64,000 nt of DNA from Echinococcus granulosus (lineage: Eukaryota; Platyhelminthes; Cestoda; Cyclophyllidea; Taeniidae), in the NCBI RefSeq assembly GCF_000524195.1, contig NW_020170433.1:428777-492776 (forward strand), written 5' to 3'. The notes under the pieces were generated by a model. It had not been told where the DNA came from, searched no databases, and saw nothing but the letters and a program-made list of their open reading frames with translations. Every line of letters starts with the position of its first letter. Position 1 is the first letter of the stretch. A program made the position numbers and the translations under genes. Positions 23,309 through 36,000 of this stretch are shown here, piece after piece.

Positions 23309-26300
23309 GTGTATTTAAAAGTTGTAGATTGCGTTTCCTGGTTTAATCAGCTGTCTAGTTAATAGAGCTTACCAATTCACCTATCATAGGTTGCTTTGAT
23401 ATCGGGAGAGTGGTTCGCATGTCGGTTGGCTTAAAAGCTACTTACACTTATGTTTCTTGATCTGTCTTCAGCTATATTCGCTAGTTTTGTAAAAATATGC
23501 AATCAGTACATCTTAAGTGTCCCCTTTTTTTCATGTAACTGTCTTTTGATTCACATCTGAGGTTGGTGGCTTTCAAATTATGCGCTCGATGTTTCTAAAT
23601 GGAGGCAACTATGAAATCCAGTTTACACTAGGACGTCTGCTATTATCCAGCGAATTTAAATCCGTTCAGGACCATAAATGCTGACCAAGATTGATTCTAC
23701 TGTACTTGATTGTTCATCATTAGGTCGTTCAGTACTTCTCCATACTTCTACAAACCCCTATCGCTTAATGGCACATGGGGGTTCTGTAGGTGTATGTTCC
23801 TCTAGTGGCCGTCACTTCTGACCAGTTGTCACAGTTAATCCCTAATTAGCACTATTTGGACAAGGGCCCGAATGTAGGATGCAACGAGCCTGTCTATGGA
23901 GTGTAAATGAACCATCCAATGGCCGTGGTGTAAGTCAATAGTACCTTTGGAAATTTTCATTGCGTACAATTAAAAAACGCTCCACAAGGGGGATGTTAGG
24001 CAAAATCCTGAGCAGTCTTGCCATACTTTTCGACTCGCTGCCCCAGAGTCATGGTAGTCGCTATTTCTGTTTCAGTTTTCGAGGTCCTGGGTTTTTTGTT
24101 AATTAGTAGGAATATTCGCTGAATAAATGCAGATTGGCGCGTATTCCCTCTGAGGCTAGAGGACACAGTTGTGACCAGATTGAGTTTGGATTTGGGGGGA
24201 TAGGCTGTAGATTTGTAGATAGCAGAACACGGGAGGAGCGCTTTTAATGAAGAAGAGCATAAGTGTTTGACTAATGAGTGCTTGGCGTTTCCCTGTTTAA
24301 TTAATTTCTACGTAGCCGCCATCCTTGGATTCTGACGTCTTGTGTTGCAAACATTGTTACTTGTAGACATTAGTAGGCTGACATTTAGGGCTGGAAAGGC
24401 GGAGGGTATCACCCGGACTTCCACCGGTTTGCTCTCAGACCGTGGTCCTCAGATATCGTCTATCCCACTCATCACAGTGAAGATGTCTGTACTTACGAAT
24501 TTAAGCAGCATGGTTACTTCACAGAGATATCTATCAACGCCGCATGAAAGTAGTAAACCCAGATGAATATGAATAATGCATTTATTTCCACTTTGGGTTT
24601 GTCCTTTGTGTGAACTAGAGAATCACTGGTTCAAGTTAACAACTTTTTGAAAGTGTTGGCACCTGTTTAAGGATAATCGGCTTTAATGGTTCTGAAATAT
24701 TGTGATTCAGAACAGTTTTTGGTACTGCCTCGCAAATTTCATGATGATAGGTATGGTAAAACTTTGCTAATGCTGTACATAAATTTTTAATGGCATAGAA
24801 GAAATATTCTCGTTCTTTCTGTGAAATGATGATCAAATTTGTTTTAAAATTTACATTTTAGCACTTAATCTCAACTTATTTACTCTTTTACTAAATAAAA
24901 CAACTTAGCATCGTGCTTTGACCACCCTTAATTTCTCCATCTGGTATGGCACGCGCCGCATGCAAATCGCATTTAAGACGGCCGAGATCGTGAAATTCCT
25001 CTGACCTCGGGTTTCTTCGGTTCGGCATTGCTCTCTGTAGAGGATTAAGAAAAATCCTAATTCAAAATCAGCTAATTATCATCTTTGTTGCTAATTATGT
25101 TCCTTTCTCTTCTTAAAGCCTCTAAGGAAGAAGAAATTTAAAGTTGGATTATTTCCATAACCAATAAAAAAAAGGCGGTATTTGTGGCTCTGTAAACACA
25201 ATTTGTTCCATTAATTTCCCGGGTTGATTTAGCTAGTATTTGTTCTCTGTCTTAGAAAACAAAACTGCAGTAAAGGTTCCATTATTTATGTAATGCTTTG
25301 GTAACTTGTTCACTTCTTTTTTCTCTTCATGGGCACTCAAGACTTCGCCTTTGTACTTGCGGAGGGCTGCAGGTCCTCCGGGCCATGCAATTGCCCACCT
25401 CCCACCCCTTCTGCACGTCAGCAATACGTATTCTACTCTAGTATTTGGCCTTCTCTCGTATTCAGGAAAGACTCGAGGTGCTTAAATTTGCTTAACGAAT
25501 TAGCCAAATGCAGAATGGAATGAAATTTTCTACTTCATATTACTGAACTTTGGGCTTATAATTACACAAGACCATCTTATGACACCATTGCATTCTACGC
25601 TAATGGGTAGCTTTAAAGAGATTATCCTAATAGTGATCTCTTCGGACTATGTAAATATTTTACCTGCCAATAAGTTGGTCTCGTCCAAAGTTAATTCGCT
25701 GATGATGCTGATGAAGCCTGAGTGGAAAATCAAGCAAAAGGGAGGTTTCAGTTTTGTTTAAATTGAGGGAAGTCTAGTTTGAAGCAAAATAATGTCCGCA
25801 TCCTGTATTAACAAGGACAGTGACAAACGTGACAGATGCTAATGACATTCATGAAGGATTGCTTTTAAAAGGAGCTACTTGCTCTTCATCAGAATGATCC
25901 GTAGCATGGATCTTTCAGATTGCCAATTTTGGTTCATTCCGACTGAAACGTCCTTCATTTATTGAAATCTACTTTGGTTTAACCTCTAATCGCTCAGGAA
26001 ACTTTTTTTTCCAGGCGAACAGTCTGTCTAGGAACACCACCTGAAGCCCACAAATGGGGCTCTTTATTGCCTCGATTATTTCCCAGACCCAAAAAAACCC
26101 ACATACACCCACCTACACACACAAGCAGTATATGACTGCCCTTCATGATAGCGCCCGCGCTATCTTTGAAATTTGATGCGTTTTCTCTCTCCCTCTCGCG
26201 CTCCTGCTCCCAGCTGTTTTCATCTGCTCCATGGAACACTTTCGGGATAGGATAGTTGTGGCTCCAGTCCCTAAGTTTGATGCTCTCCTATTTCATATTT

Positions 26301-28299
26301 CCTCCCGTCCTGTTAAAGAGAACGCATTTTACCGTGGAAGATATCTGTGACCCACTGTTGGGCTGGCAAGATTTCCCATTTAAACTTGGTTGAAACCGAT
26401 CATTTGCAAGTGCCTTTAGTCGTCAAAGGAGTTCTCTGCGTTGTAGGTATAATAATTCCAGAAAAATTACTTTTCTTGTTTACTTCTATGGACAAATATC
26501 CTTCTATTGCATTAAACGTCAAGTCTTAAAGTGGTTTCAGGACTACGAATATAGTTCAAACCATGTTGATTATAATGGAAAAATCATTCAATAATCTTAA
26601 TGAATTATAGAGATTTCGAGATAAAAGTGACCACGTAATTTTCAAAATCAAATTATGAAATCTGTGAATCCATTAAAAAGCTGCTAGATTTACTTCAATT
26701 AAAATAAACCTCGCAAACCTGCGAAATAAACCAACGTTGTAAAGTATTTTACTAGAGGAGTACCACTAGGTTTAAATGAGGTAGGATACCACATTTAGTT
26801 GTTCAGTTAAATCTGTTAGCAGATTTGGCTCTGACAGAACGAGAAGTAAAACAGGAGGTACTATGAAGGTAAGCATATACCAAATGTTAGCAGTGGGAAG
26901 GAGTTTTTAAGAACAGGACTAAAGGTTTCCCTGTTATTCATCCGAAAGCTTGCTGTTTTCTTAAGCCATGTCAAGCAAAAGAGATATCCTCGAGACTGAA
27001 AATGACATTTGCTCGTAACGCACCGAAACGAAGTGGTGAAGAGGACAGCATGCCTTTGCATGAGCGCTCATGTCAGCACGAGGTCTGGTAAAGAAACACT
27101 TAACGAGGTATGGGAAGTCCATTGGACGTCACATAAGCCCACCAACCCAATAACTGAGCAAAGCACTTCAGAAGATGGTGCGTCGACAAATATGGCGAAT
27201 ATCTAATTATAAATTATTGTGAATGTGTCAGAACTTGTGCCTGTGGCATCTGTTTTGAAATTAATTTGTCAAATGAATCAGTAGATACCCATGGTGAAAC
27301 TAGACGCTATATAATGTTCATGGGTAGGGTTCGAAATTTTCATTGAAATTTTAATGCCAAAATCAGCTTTGAGAGCGTTATAAGAGATGAGGGTCTAAAA
27401 GCCCATTTACTGGAACATGCAGAAGCACTGAGCGACCGACAGAGCAGAGTGCCACGTCAATGAGTTTGGAACCGATTTGCAAGGGAGTGAAGAGGCTCAT
27501 GGAATGCTACTTATGATTAAAGCACGTTAGTCAAATAGCAACGTTGCCTCAGGACAGTTATAAACTATTCAAAGAAGCAGGAGCTGTATCTTCTCGGAGG
27601 TAATTTAAAAGTAACTCCTAAAAGGTGCAACGACAATCCCACTTGTGATGATGGAGGTTGATATAACTTCTAACTAATTTCGTATGGAGATTATTTAAAA
27701 TAATCAAGTCGTTTGATATGGTTCATTAAGTGAAATCAAAGATCGCAAATCATCTCAAGAGAAGCCTTAGAAAGAACGTCTTAACATAGTGCAAGGGCGC
27801 TTCCCATTAAGAGGAATTACAGCATGAGGATAAAATTGCAAAAATTTTTGCGGCAAAGTTGCATTAAGTGAGACAAAACTACGTCAGAATTTGTTTTAAC
27901 TTCCTCGTGTTTGCTCTTGACATGATCCGGTGACTGGCAATGAAATTCTCGCAAAGTCAACCAGCTCCTTTTAAAATCCCTGTTCGAATAGGAAATACAT
28001 TCGAGATCCGTAGTTTGTAAAGCAAGAAATTATTTTCAGTTTTGGCCAAAAGAGTTAACATGGGCATCGAAACATTCAAAGAAAAACCGTCTTAAATCCT
28101 ATTCATTAGTTTATTTGTGCAATCATGGCTTAGAGTGTATATCTTCTAAAAGTTGTGCCTTAAACTACGCAACAATATGAATTTCTTCCAAGAATCTATG
28201 CAATAAATTAAAGCCAAATCGTAACATTTAGGTTCGGATATTTGTGTTAAAAGGTCTAATCCTGCTGCGCTACTCAATACAGTGGTGAGTGGAAGGTGT
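23309..28299. other. Intergenic, no gene seen (5 kb)
   Basis: Ordinary AT-rich sequence. It holds one copy of a dispersed repeat (25,370-25,510) and a short open frame at 24,342-24,566 containing SDRGPQ, which recalls retroelement integrases but is not otherwise supported. A C/T-rich, CACA-rich patch lies at 26,070-26,215. Confidence 0.6.
25370..25510 (+). repeat. Dispersed repeat pair, copy 1
   Basis: This aligns by eye with 40,470-40,585: caccccttct, then about 25 variable bases, then ctagtattt and attcaggaaagact. The translated frames are also alike (both contain FRKD after a Ser/Ile-rich stretch), so the ancestor may have been coding. The two copies are in the same orientation, 15 kb apart. 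Confidence 0.5.
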
Positions 28300-28645
28300 G
28301 TCAAGATGGTTGTGGATGAAACAAGATGACCCTCTGCGCTATTGCAAATTGATGAGCTCGAATGAGAAGCTGGAAGAAGAGGCCTGGAGACCCTAGCGAT
28401 TCTAACATTTCCGTCATCAGAGACGTGACAAACTAAGATCTCACAGAGGGAGAAGCGGAGGAATGTATTATGCAGCAAGAGCACAGAAACTCACGTAAAA
28501 TCATGCAAGCGAGACCAAAGTCTCCAATCTTGACGACATTGCCCTCCCCAACAAGGCATTTGCGCGTGGCGAGATCGTGGTGCACATAGCGTTGGAACTT
28601 GAGGTAGGCTATGCCGAAGGCTACCTTCACGGTATTGCGCAAGTC
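28300..28645 (-). pseudogene. Inverted copy of kinase exon 11722-12062 plus intron
   Basis: On the - strand this matches the parent from about 11,912 to about 12,250: the 3' half of the catalytic-loop exon, its splice donor (acGTGAGT kept) and roughly 190 bp of intron. By hand count the exon part is near 90% identical; the intron part is lower but clear (tgatgacggaaa, gctagggtct). Because intron sequence is included, this is DNA-level duplication, not retroposition. The catalytic loop reads HHDLATRK instead of HRDLAARN, so Arg and Asn are lost; DFG remains. There is one inserted base near the donor. No copies of the other kinase exons are found nearby, so it cannot encode a kinase. Confidence 0.88.
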
Positions 28646-30325
28646 TAGCAAAGACGAAGCGTGGTAAAACGAATTCACCCAGCGGCCAAAGATAAGGAGC
28701 CGTTGATCATCCATTTGACCGCACTCAGGAGAAGCTTTCGGCTCAAACTAATAGGCTGAATTTTACTGCAACATAATGAAAGGTATTCCACTTTAGAGGT
28801 ACTGCGCGAAGTAGTAAATAGCAGGTATGTTGCACTACTACTTGTAATAGCCAACACAAATCTTTTAAACCAGTCTAGAGATCGTCCTTCTTGATAGCAG
28901 AAAGTAATACATGGAAAAATGTAAGCATATGGGATCTCCTGGTTTATGTTCCAATGCTTCCTCTATAGTACAGGGTCAAAAACACCTCCCGATCAGGACA
29001 TCTAGAATTGGTGAACTCCTTTGATCCACCTGACGCACCAATAGTCCTATTATTCGGGATTTGACTGAAAGAAGTAGGTGAGTAGAAAGTGTAATTTAAC
29101 GAAAAGAACGTATTTCAATAGTTTTTTTGAGTTTTCCCAATTGTAAATGCCACAACTACTATTTGAAGGGGCGCATGCGCAATAGCGTGACTTGAAACTC
29201 ACAAGTACGCTAAATGGAGAAATTATTAAGAATTATTTAAAATGTACGGTCATTTCTGAAATAAAATGCATTTCTACTTGGTCATGCAGAATCGTTAAGT
29301 GTGGAACTTCATTTTGGTATGAATTAGCTATAGCTAGAAAGCGCAACGTAGATTAGATTTTAGTGTAAAATTCTATTTAACTGGTGGCAACTTGAAGTAG
29401 AGCAGTAGCAAAGCTCTCAAATAAACAACTTCGTAGAATTTCAAACATTCGTTACTTCCTTTTAGCTAGTTAGGAAGATATCACTGTGATAAATATTTAT
29501 TTGAATAGGCCCTTCATGTAGCAAGCGGTCAAGTTTGGGTCAACCTTGTAAATAGGAAGGCGCTGTCCATCACAAAGGCAGAGATAATGTCCTATTTCTC
29601 ATAAAACAGACCCTATTTGTATCCTCCAAAGCCTTATTTTGGCCTCAGTGAAAACATGCATTAGCCTGGATACCGAATTCTTTAACTCGTAGGAAGAATA
29701 GGCGTTGGCCAGACAGTTAGAGTCTTCCATCGTAACTGTAAGGTGGGGAAAGACAATAAGAAATATTCGATGAGCTTACGAGAGCTTGAATAAGGGTCTA
29801 TTCATCACTCAACACTCTAACTTTAGAAGAGCCTCCTTCTTGATCACGACTGCTTCCAAATGACTCAAATTCATATTTGCAAGCCCAAGGCAAATTAGAA
29901 GGGCAGTCATGCCATTCCTCTTTGGCTCTGACCTAGCCAGTGCAGTAGTAATCCTTAGGGCTTTCCCGTTCCTTTACCAAAAATGATGGCTAAGACTGTA
30001 AAGCATTGTTGCACGTTATCATAGGCAAGAAAAGCCTGTCAGTATCATCCCTTTTTGATCAAATTTAGCTTACGATATTAACCTTGGGGGGCGATTTTCT
30101 GCGGAGAACTAGAATCATTCTAAATTCTCTTGAAGCTACCCTCTCTTCCTACCAAGGCATTAAATTGTTGACTTTACTTCGCTAAAGACTGGCGTTGACG
30201 GTATCTGTAAAGCTTATACTTGAGACTACGTTTCACATCATCGGTATTGGGGGAATGAATTTAAGAAGCTCCTGGTTAAATACTTGCTCTTGGCAAGGTT
30301 TTAAACTAAAAAGAAAAGCAATGGG
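28646..30325. other. Intergenic, no gene seen (1.7 kb)
   Basis: AT-rich sequence between the kinase pseudogene and the retrotransposon fragment. Some of its right-hand part may be unrecognisable gag/protease sequence of that element, but I cannot identify a motif. Confidence 0.5.
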
Positions 30326-30880
30326 AAGCACAAAATAGACATCGGCTTAGCTTGATCCATCTGCCAGCTACCCAGACGCGTACCACCCTCCTTGCTAGAA
30401 AATGCCGACCTTCGAGTCGGCTAGAAGCTCAAGGACGAGGCCACAAAACCTCATTTGCTCTGGTCCTCAATTATTACCTTGGCAAAAAGGGATGAATGCC
30501 TTTGTCTGCGCCTTGATTTTGAAGAATTAAACTGATTAACAAAGAATACTGCCTTTTCTCTACCTCACATCAATGAATCGCTCGAGTTCCTACACGGTCC
30601 AAGTAGTTCCCTGCAACAGAATCCCGTAGTTTTCTAGGCTTAGTAGGCTACTACAGGTGTTCTATCGACGGCTGTGCTCATTTCACCAGTCCGCTGCATA
30701 ATCTTACGAAAAAGTGAATCGAAAAGAAATTCAAGTCAGGAAAAGTACGTGGTGAAGCGTTCAAAGAACTCGAGCAAATGTTCTACATCCGAATTAGGTG
30801 CCCCACCAATCGTTCTGAGCACTGACGATAGTAGTACTCCTGTGGGTGGTGAGAGTATCTGCTTGATATAATTTTTTTAA
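30326..30880 (+). mobile_element. Dead Ty3/gypsy retrotransposon pol fragment
   Basis: Reverse-transcriptase landmarks occur in family order. A frame from 30,326 has KHKID, then QLPRRVPPSL, then WSSIITLAKRDE, LRLDFEELN and FSLPHINESLEFLHG; it is broken by three in-frame stops. At 30,616 another frame gives ESRSFLGLVGYYR and SPLHNLTKK. Near 30,795 an RNase H-like IVLSTDDSSTPVGG follows. The stretch between FLHG and ESRSFL, which in this family holds the YxDD catalytic motif (over 100 codons), is missing, so the palm was deleted. No protease or integrase is seen. It cannot be active. Confidence 0.85.
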
Positions 30881-31146
30881 ATATGACTGAAAAAGAGATC
30901 CGAGAAAAGTCGACCTAGTGTGTGCGCACCCATGTCTGTCGTATACTAGACAAAAGCCGTGTGACGACAAACACAGACAATCTAATGTCTATCATGCAGG
31001 GGATTTAGTGCAGCCCTATACATCATTCCACCCTGCTACCCAGGGCACATTGCAAATTCACAACATTCGAGCAGCAATGCATTTCGAGTAGTGGAGATCA
31101 TGTCACAACAAATCACTCGGTTCACAACACACGGCTGCGCGTGTAA

Positions 31147-31185
31147 CCAATCACAGTCCATCATCACAAGATGCGTCCTTATAAA
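31147..31185 (+). promoter_or_regulatory. CCAAT and TATAAA pair downstream of dead pol fragment
   Basis: CCAAT (31147-31151) is followed by TATAAA (31180-31185) on the + strand. It sits about 300 bp after the RNase H remnant, where a 3' LTR with its U3 promoter would be expected. A 5' LTR partner was not found by eye, so LTR identity is only inferred. Confidence 0.35.
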
Positions 31186-33028
31186 GGTATGCCGCCGAAG
31201 AAGAAACACCTTGAAAGAAATTCACTGAACCTAGTGTGCCCAAAGAGGATCATCGAAACAATGATGGCGCTTTGCGGTGCATCTTTATCTAGGTATACCT
31301 TATAGAATCAGGTGCGCAGATTGGACCAGTCTAGTGTTTGAGGAGGTGCATTCGATTCCCGAGACGGAAACGGAATCCGATTTTCCGTAGAACATTTGCC
31401 GTTTCTAAAATCCCACATTACCACAGTACATAGTCTTCTCCAGCTTATCTTTCTATCCAGGGATCTAAAATGGAGGGCAGAAGGAAAAAAACTACAAAGG
31501 ATTGCTTTTCTTTCAACCACACAAAAATCAGATGTTCAATGCCTGGAAATCATTGTTATTTTGTTTCGTGCATTAACTGGAGTGGCAATAAAATTTTAAA
31601 AGGTGTATATATTGCTGCTTTTGAGATGTCTAAAATCAGTAATGCCACCAAATTGTTTACCTCGATGCCACATTAACAGTAGCAGCACTAATACGCATAA
31701 GGTCCATTTTAAGAGGATTAATTCATTTCTTCAAACATCTTAGACCAGGAACAATTAAAGAGTAATGGATTAGCAAGCAATTTTGTCTAATCACTCCGAG
31801 GGGAATGACGCTAACTACCCCATTTTTAACAGGATTTCCTACGGCACCAATTTTATCATTAATATTTCGTCACAAAGAAGAGGAATACAAATAACTTGAT
31901 GGCAAATTATTCGGTTTAACTATTGATCTTTTAGACGTTGTTTTTGCATCACTATAAGAAATTTTTTGATAATGCTCTCTAAATCTGTCGCACACGAAAG
32001 ACTTTATTTAATGGCATATAAAGGTTGGATGCTGAACCATTCCAGCTTGTCAGTATAACATTTTGATTAAAAGAAATTCACTGTAAGGATTTTTAAAATT
32101 TTTGCCAAGTAGTGATGACGAAATAAAAAAAAATTAGTAAGCACCGTCGTGATGGTCCTTCATCAGAAGTGCTTACTATGAATGTTTTGCGCCAGTGCTG
32201 GAAGGATTAGCCTCAACAACTGCTCTAAAAAATCATAATGCTCTTTTAGAACTGAAATAACTCCTCTCTTTAGAGCTGCAAAGCGCATCAAGGAGTGTTC
32301 GGTTGCGAATCTCTCAAGAGCATTGGCTTTTCAATACAGTAGGAAGAAATTCTGGAAGATGCATTGCTGGTCGGAGCCCAATCGACCTCCGCTAAAAGCC
32401 CAATGCCACGAACTACAAATAAAGAGTTATTTCACCCAAGCCAAAGGATTTATTATTTTGTTAGTATTATTTAGCCATTTAAGATTTTTGGAAGACCCTG
32501 AAGTTTATAAAATCTTCTTCAAAGCCCCATTTGGTTTTATTCATTCTAGCTGAGGCACTAACGCAAAGACCCGAGCATTCCGTTTTGATTTCAAGGCTGT
32601 TAAAAAAATCATCTGGGCAGTAAGTGAATTTCAAACAAGTTTGACCAGAACCCTTTCAAATCCGTTTGTGGTTGTACGTGTGTTGTATAGCCGTCTAGAT
32701 GTGGTGCACGTCGTCTTTTTCCAAAAGGCAAATCTATCAACAAAGCTTTCTATTCGTGTGCCTTACGGTGTTGATGACAACAGCTTGACGGATGAAATGC
32801 TTCGCCTGCTCGTAAACTTCTCAGCCAAAAAAGTATAAAGAGTTCTTAATTATCATGACTAGCCTACACATTATCAAGTCACAATTTTGTGCAGAATAAA
32901 ATTAATTTTCTTTAATTTAGAGGAAACATTATTTTAAACAAACTTCTTTAAGCGTCTTGATGTGCGTATTCAAATGAATCTGATTTTGCAGAGCCATTTT
33001 AATTGGCCACCAAACTGGGTCGGTGTGT

Positions 33029-33052
33029 CCTCTTCTCTCTCTCTCTCTCCTC
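33029..33052. repeat. TC-rich microsatellite
   Basis: A short, nearly pure CT dinucleotide run, interrupted once by a TT near its left end. Confidence 0.8.
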
Positions 33053-36000
33053 GTTGTGTGTGAGAAAAATTTCAACTCAAGTTTGAAATTCCACTCCTAA
33101 TGTGCTCCTCCAAATAGCGACTTTTTGCGGTTCCTTCGCTGCAAATGGAGTCAAGTTTCTCCTCTCACCTGCGCACTTTCCATGCTTGATAGCGGACCAA
33201 GAGCATCTACCCGTTTGTGAATAAAAAATTACCGTGCATTATTCCGATGTGTGACTACTTTTAAATCAGCAGGAAAACTAACAAGCTGAACATGTTTCTA
33301 ACTTTCTGGTTTTCTTATCTGGCGTCACACATATGTAACATGCCTTTTATAAAATCTTCATCCATTTGTCCACGTCGAATCGTATGGCAAACGTGAAATG
33401 TTTTCAAATGCGTTTGTGCCACATTGTGGTGGTCCATTTTGCTCTGAGATTCTGGCAGTGAGGGTACCAAAGTGTCATAAAATGGAATTTTAAATTAAAA
33501 TAAGGAACCAAAACTTGTGTTTTTCATTCGGACCTCACGTATACAACAACCAAGGTCCACATTTCTTCAGCAATGGGGCCAAAATTACAGTACAAAGTAT
33601 TTGTATCCTTGGTTTCTGCCATAAGCAAACCAGTCAGCTAACAATTAGGATGTATTAACAACTATTATGGAAGTAACAATGAGTTTATGGCTAATTTGTC
33701 ATTCTACACTTAAGTGTCTATCGCTCTACGGAATGAATAAGCTGTACTGGAGCACATCATTTTATCGACTGAGGTTAGCTTCGGTTTGGACAAACCATTT
33801 TAGTTTCTCTATTATTCTACTTTCAGTTATATTACTGAAGGATAAATGTCTGCAAAATGCAAGGGTGGAAACCTAATCTCTGTTTGTAATTGTGTTAAAA
33901 GATCGGACAGTTAAATATATGTTCCTTTTGACCAGTAATGAGCATATTCGGCCAGTTTTCTACAAAGTGGACCAGAAACTACCAACAGCACCCAGGGGAA
34001 ATTGACGACTAAGATATCGCAGTTAGCAACACTTCGAGTAGGTCAAACAATTTTCCTAAAAGCTAATTAATGAACCCCAATATCTCTAAATGAGCATTTT
34101 AATTGAAACTTGGGGTCAAATGCGCTAGGAAGGTAAGTTTTTATTAAGCCCCCGGGATTCCAGTTCATTAAAATTGGATAGTGGAGCTGAAACATCCTGT
34201 CAGCAAGGTGGTTTGTTGCAGCGGACATGGAAGGGACATTTAGCAGACTGCGATGTGTCCGTGAATACGTTCACTATGGAGAATTTCATTTGCTAATACC
34301 ACCTGCTGCTGCTACTGCCACAGGGCTCCCAATCCTGTGGTTCCACGGTAGTCAAAAGTCCCAATTGCAGGTGCTCGAAAAACGATGTCACAAGCACGTC
34401 TTCTCGTCTTGCGATTAATCAATTTGTGAACAGAATGATGGTTGCTGTTTGGGTCACCATAACATCCCCATCCCTCCCTCATATGGAAGGGCACGAGGGA
34501 AGGGGTGGGGGAAGTCAATCTCTCCTTGCCTGCACCATATCGCAACTGTGTAGGTTGTAGTTCACGTCATAAACTATATCCCAAAACTCGACGAATATTT
34601 TGTCTGAAAACAAGAACATGGTGAAAGGAAACCTCCCGTTAATGCAGTTCATGTCTTTCTACATAATTGTGACTAGTATATTTGTCACAGTTGGCTTAGT
34701 CACTAGATGACTTTAGTTGCGCAATTATCACATAATTCCGGTAGCTATGCACAAGCCCTACTTTTTCGGTATTGTGGAGCCCAGAGTCTTTTATGGAGAT
34801 GAAGAGACAATATTCTAGGAGAACATACATTGCCAATGCAAAATAGGGCTTGCGGCTACTGGCATAGTCCGGAGCCCCTAAGAGACCCTTCACCAAAAAC
34901 CGCGAGTTTAAGAGACAAATAACGTTTACAATGTGGCCAAAGTAACTGAGCCCCAAGTGCTAGGGTTGGCAGTTTTACAAGAATAATAATATTCGTAAAG
35001 TCCGAATATAACATCTTTTAAGGTGAAACAAATACTTAAAGACAGTTAAAAGTAATCTAAAAAGTTTGGATTATGGAGTTTTTCGACTCAACCCACGTAT
35101 TTTGAACTGTGACACTAATGCTAGTGTCAGGATATCAGGCGTAGGCTTGCCTCTCTTAAAGGGATTGGTGGCGGTTTATGCTTTTTAATTAACCATCCAT
35201 TCAGCTCAATAATTTTATCTGTCAACTGTGTTAATCAACAAACAACATAACCTTTTCCGGCGAGTATTTGGACTCAAGCAGTGCTTCTAACCACTTCTAC
35301 CAACGTTGATGCTTACTGAATAGGATTCAGAAGAAATAAGTAGACCTAACAATAATTTCTGCTGGCACCAATGTAGTCTCTAATCTTGCGGATTTATTTC
35401 AAATTAAATTGCATCACAAAACTCATGGAGTTAATTAAAATTGTCAGCTTCTCTATTTTTTTGTGAAGGTATAGCAAAATCAGCAGTAATAGTACTCAAA
35501 ACCAACTCAGAAGGATAATATCCTACCATCACGGTCAAAAAGTTCATAGACCATATGATATAGGAGATGTAAGAACTATTGCCTTCCACTTTCTTTTTGA
35601 TTCCCTTCAACTGCATTAATAAGAATATGCTGCTTTGCGAAGTCTTCAGCCCCATTTAGAGTTGGGGAAGCTGAAACTGACGGCTTTTGGCAATATGAAG
35701 AGCACTCCACTGCATCTCCTTCTCCCTAGTATACGTAGCAACTTATTAGGCTGAACTTGCTTCACCACCACCGCCACCACTCCATTTGGACGCCTTCGTC
35801 CGGTTTATTTGCCAGTTAGGCGAACTGTGGCATAAGTGCGTCAGGGGCGAGAAGGATTTTATTATCAATTTTTATTAGGACACGACGCTGCAGCTTGGAT
35901 ATTTATGCTTATGGATGAGGCCACCGCTTCTAAAATGGCAGTCGACGGGTTTTATCACACACACCAACAGTGTCCGAGTGAGAGAAGAGGGGTCAGGCAG

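Noticed and set aside
24342..24566. SDRGPQ hexapeptide resembling a retroelement integrase core
   Set aside because: Only six residues match. The flanks do not give the usual upstream RFG(V/T)P or downstream HPQ(T/G) motifs in any frame.
31320..31375. tRNA-like B box (TTCGATTCC at 31351-31359)
   Set aside because: No matching acceptor stem or A box at the right distance, and no cloverleaf. A tRNA-derived SINE remains possible but is unsupported.
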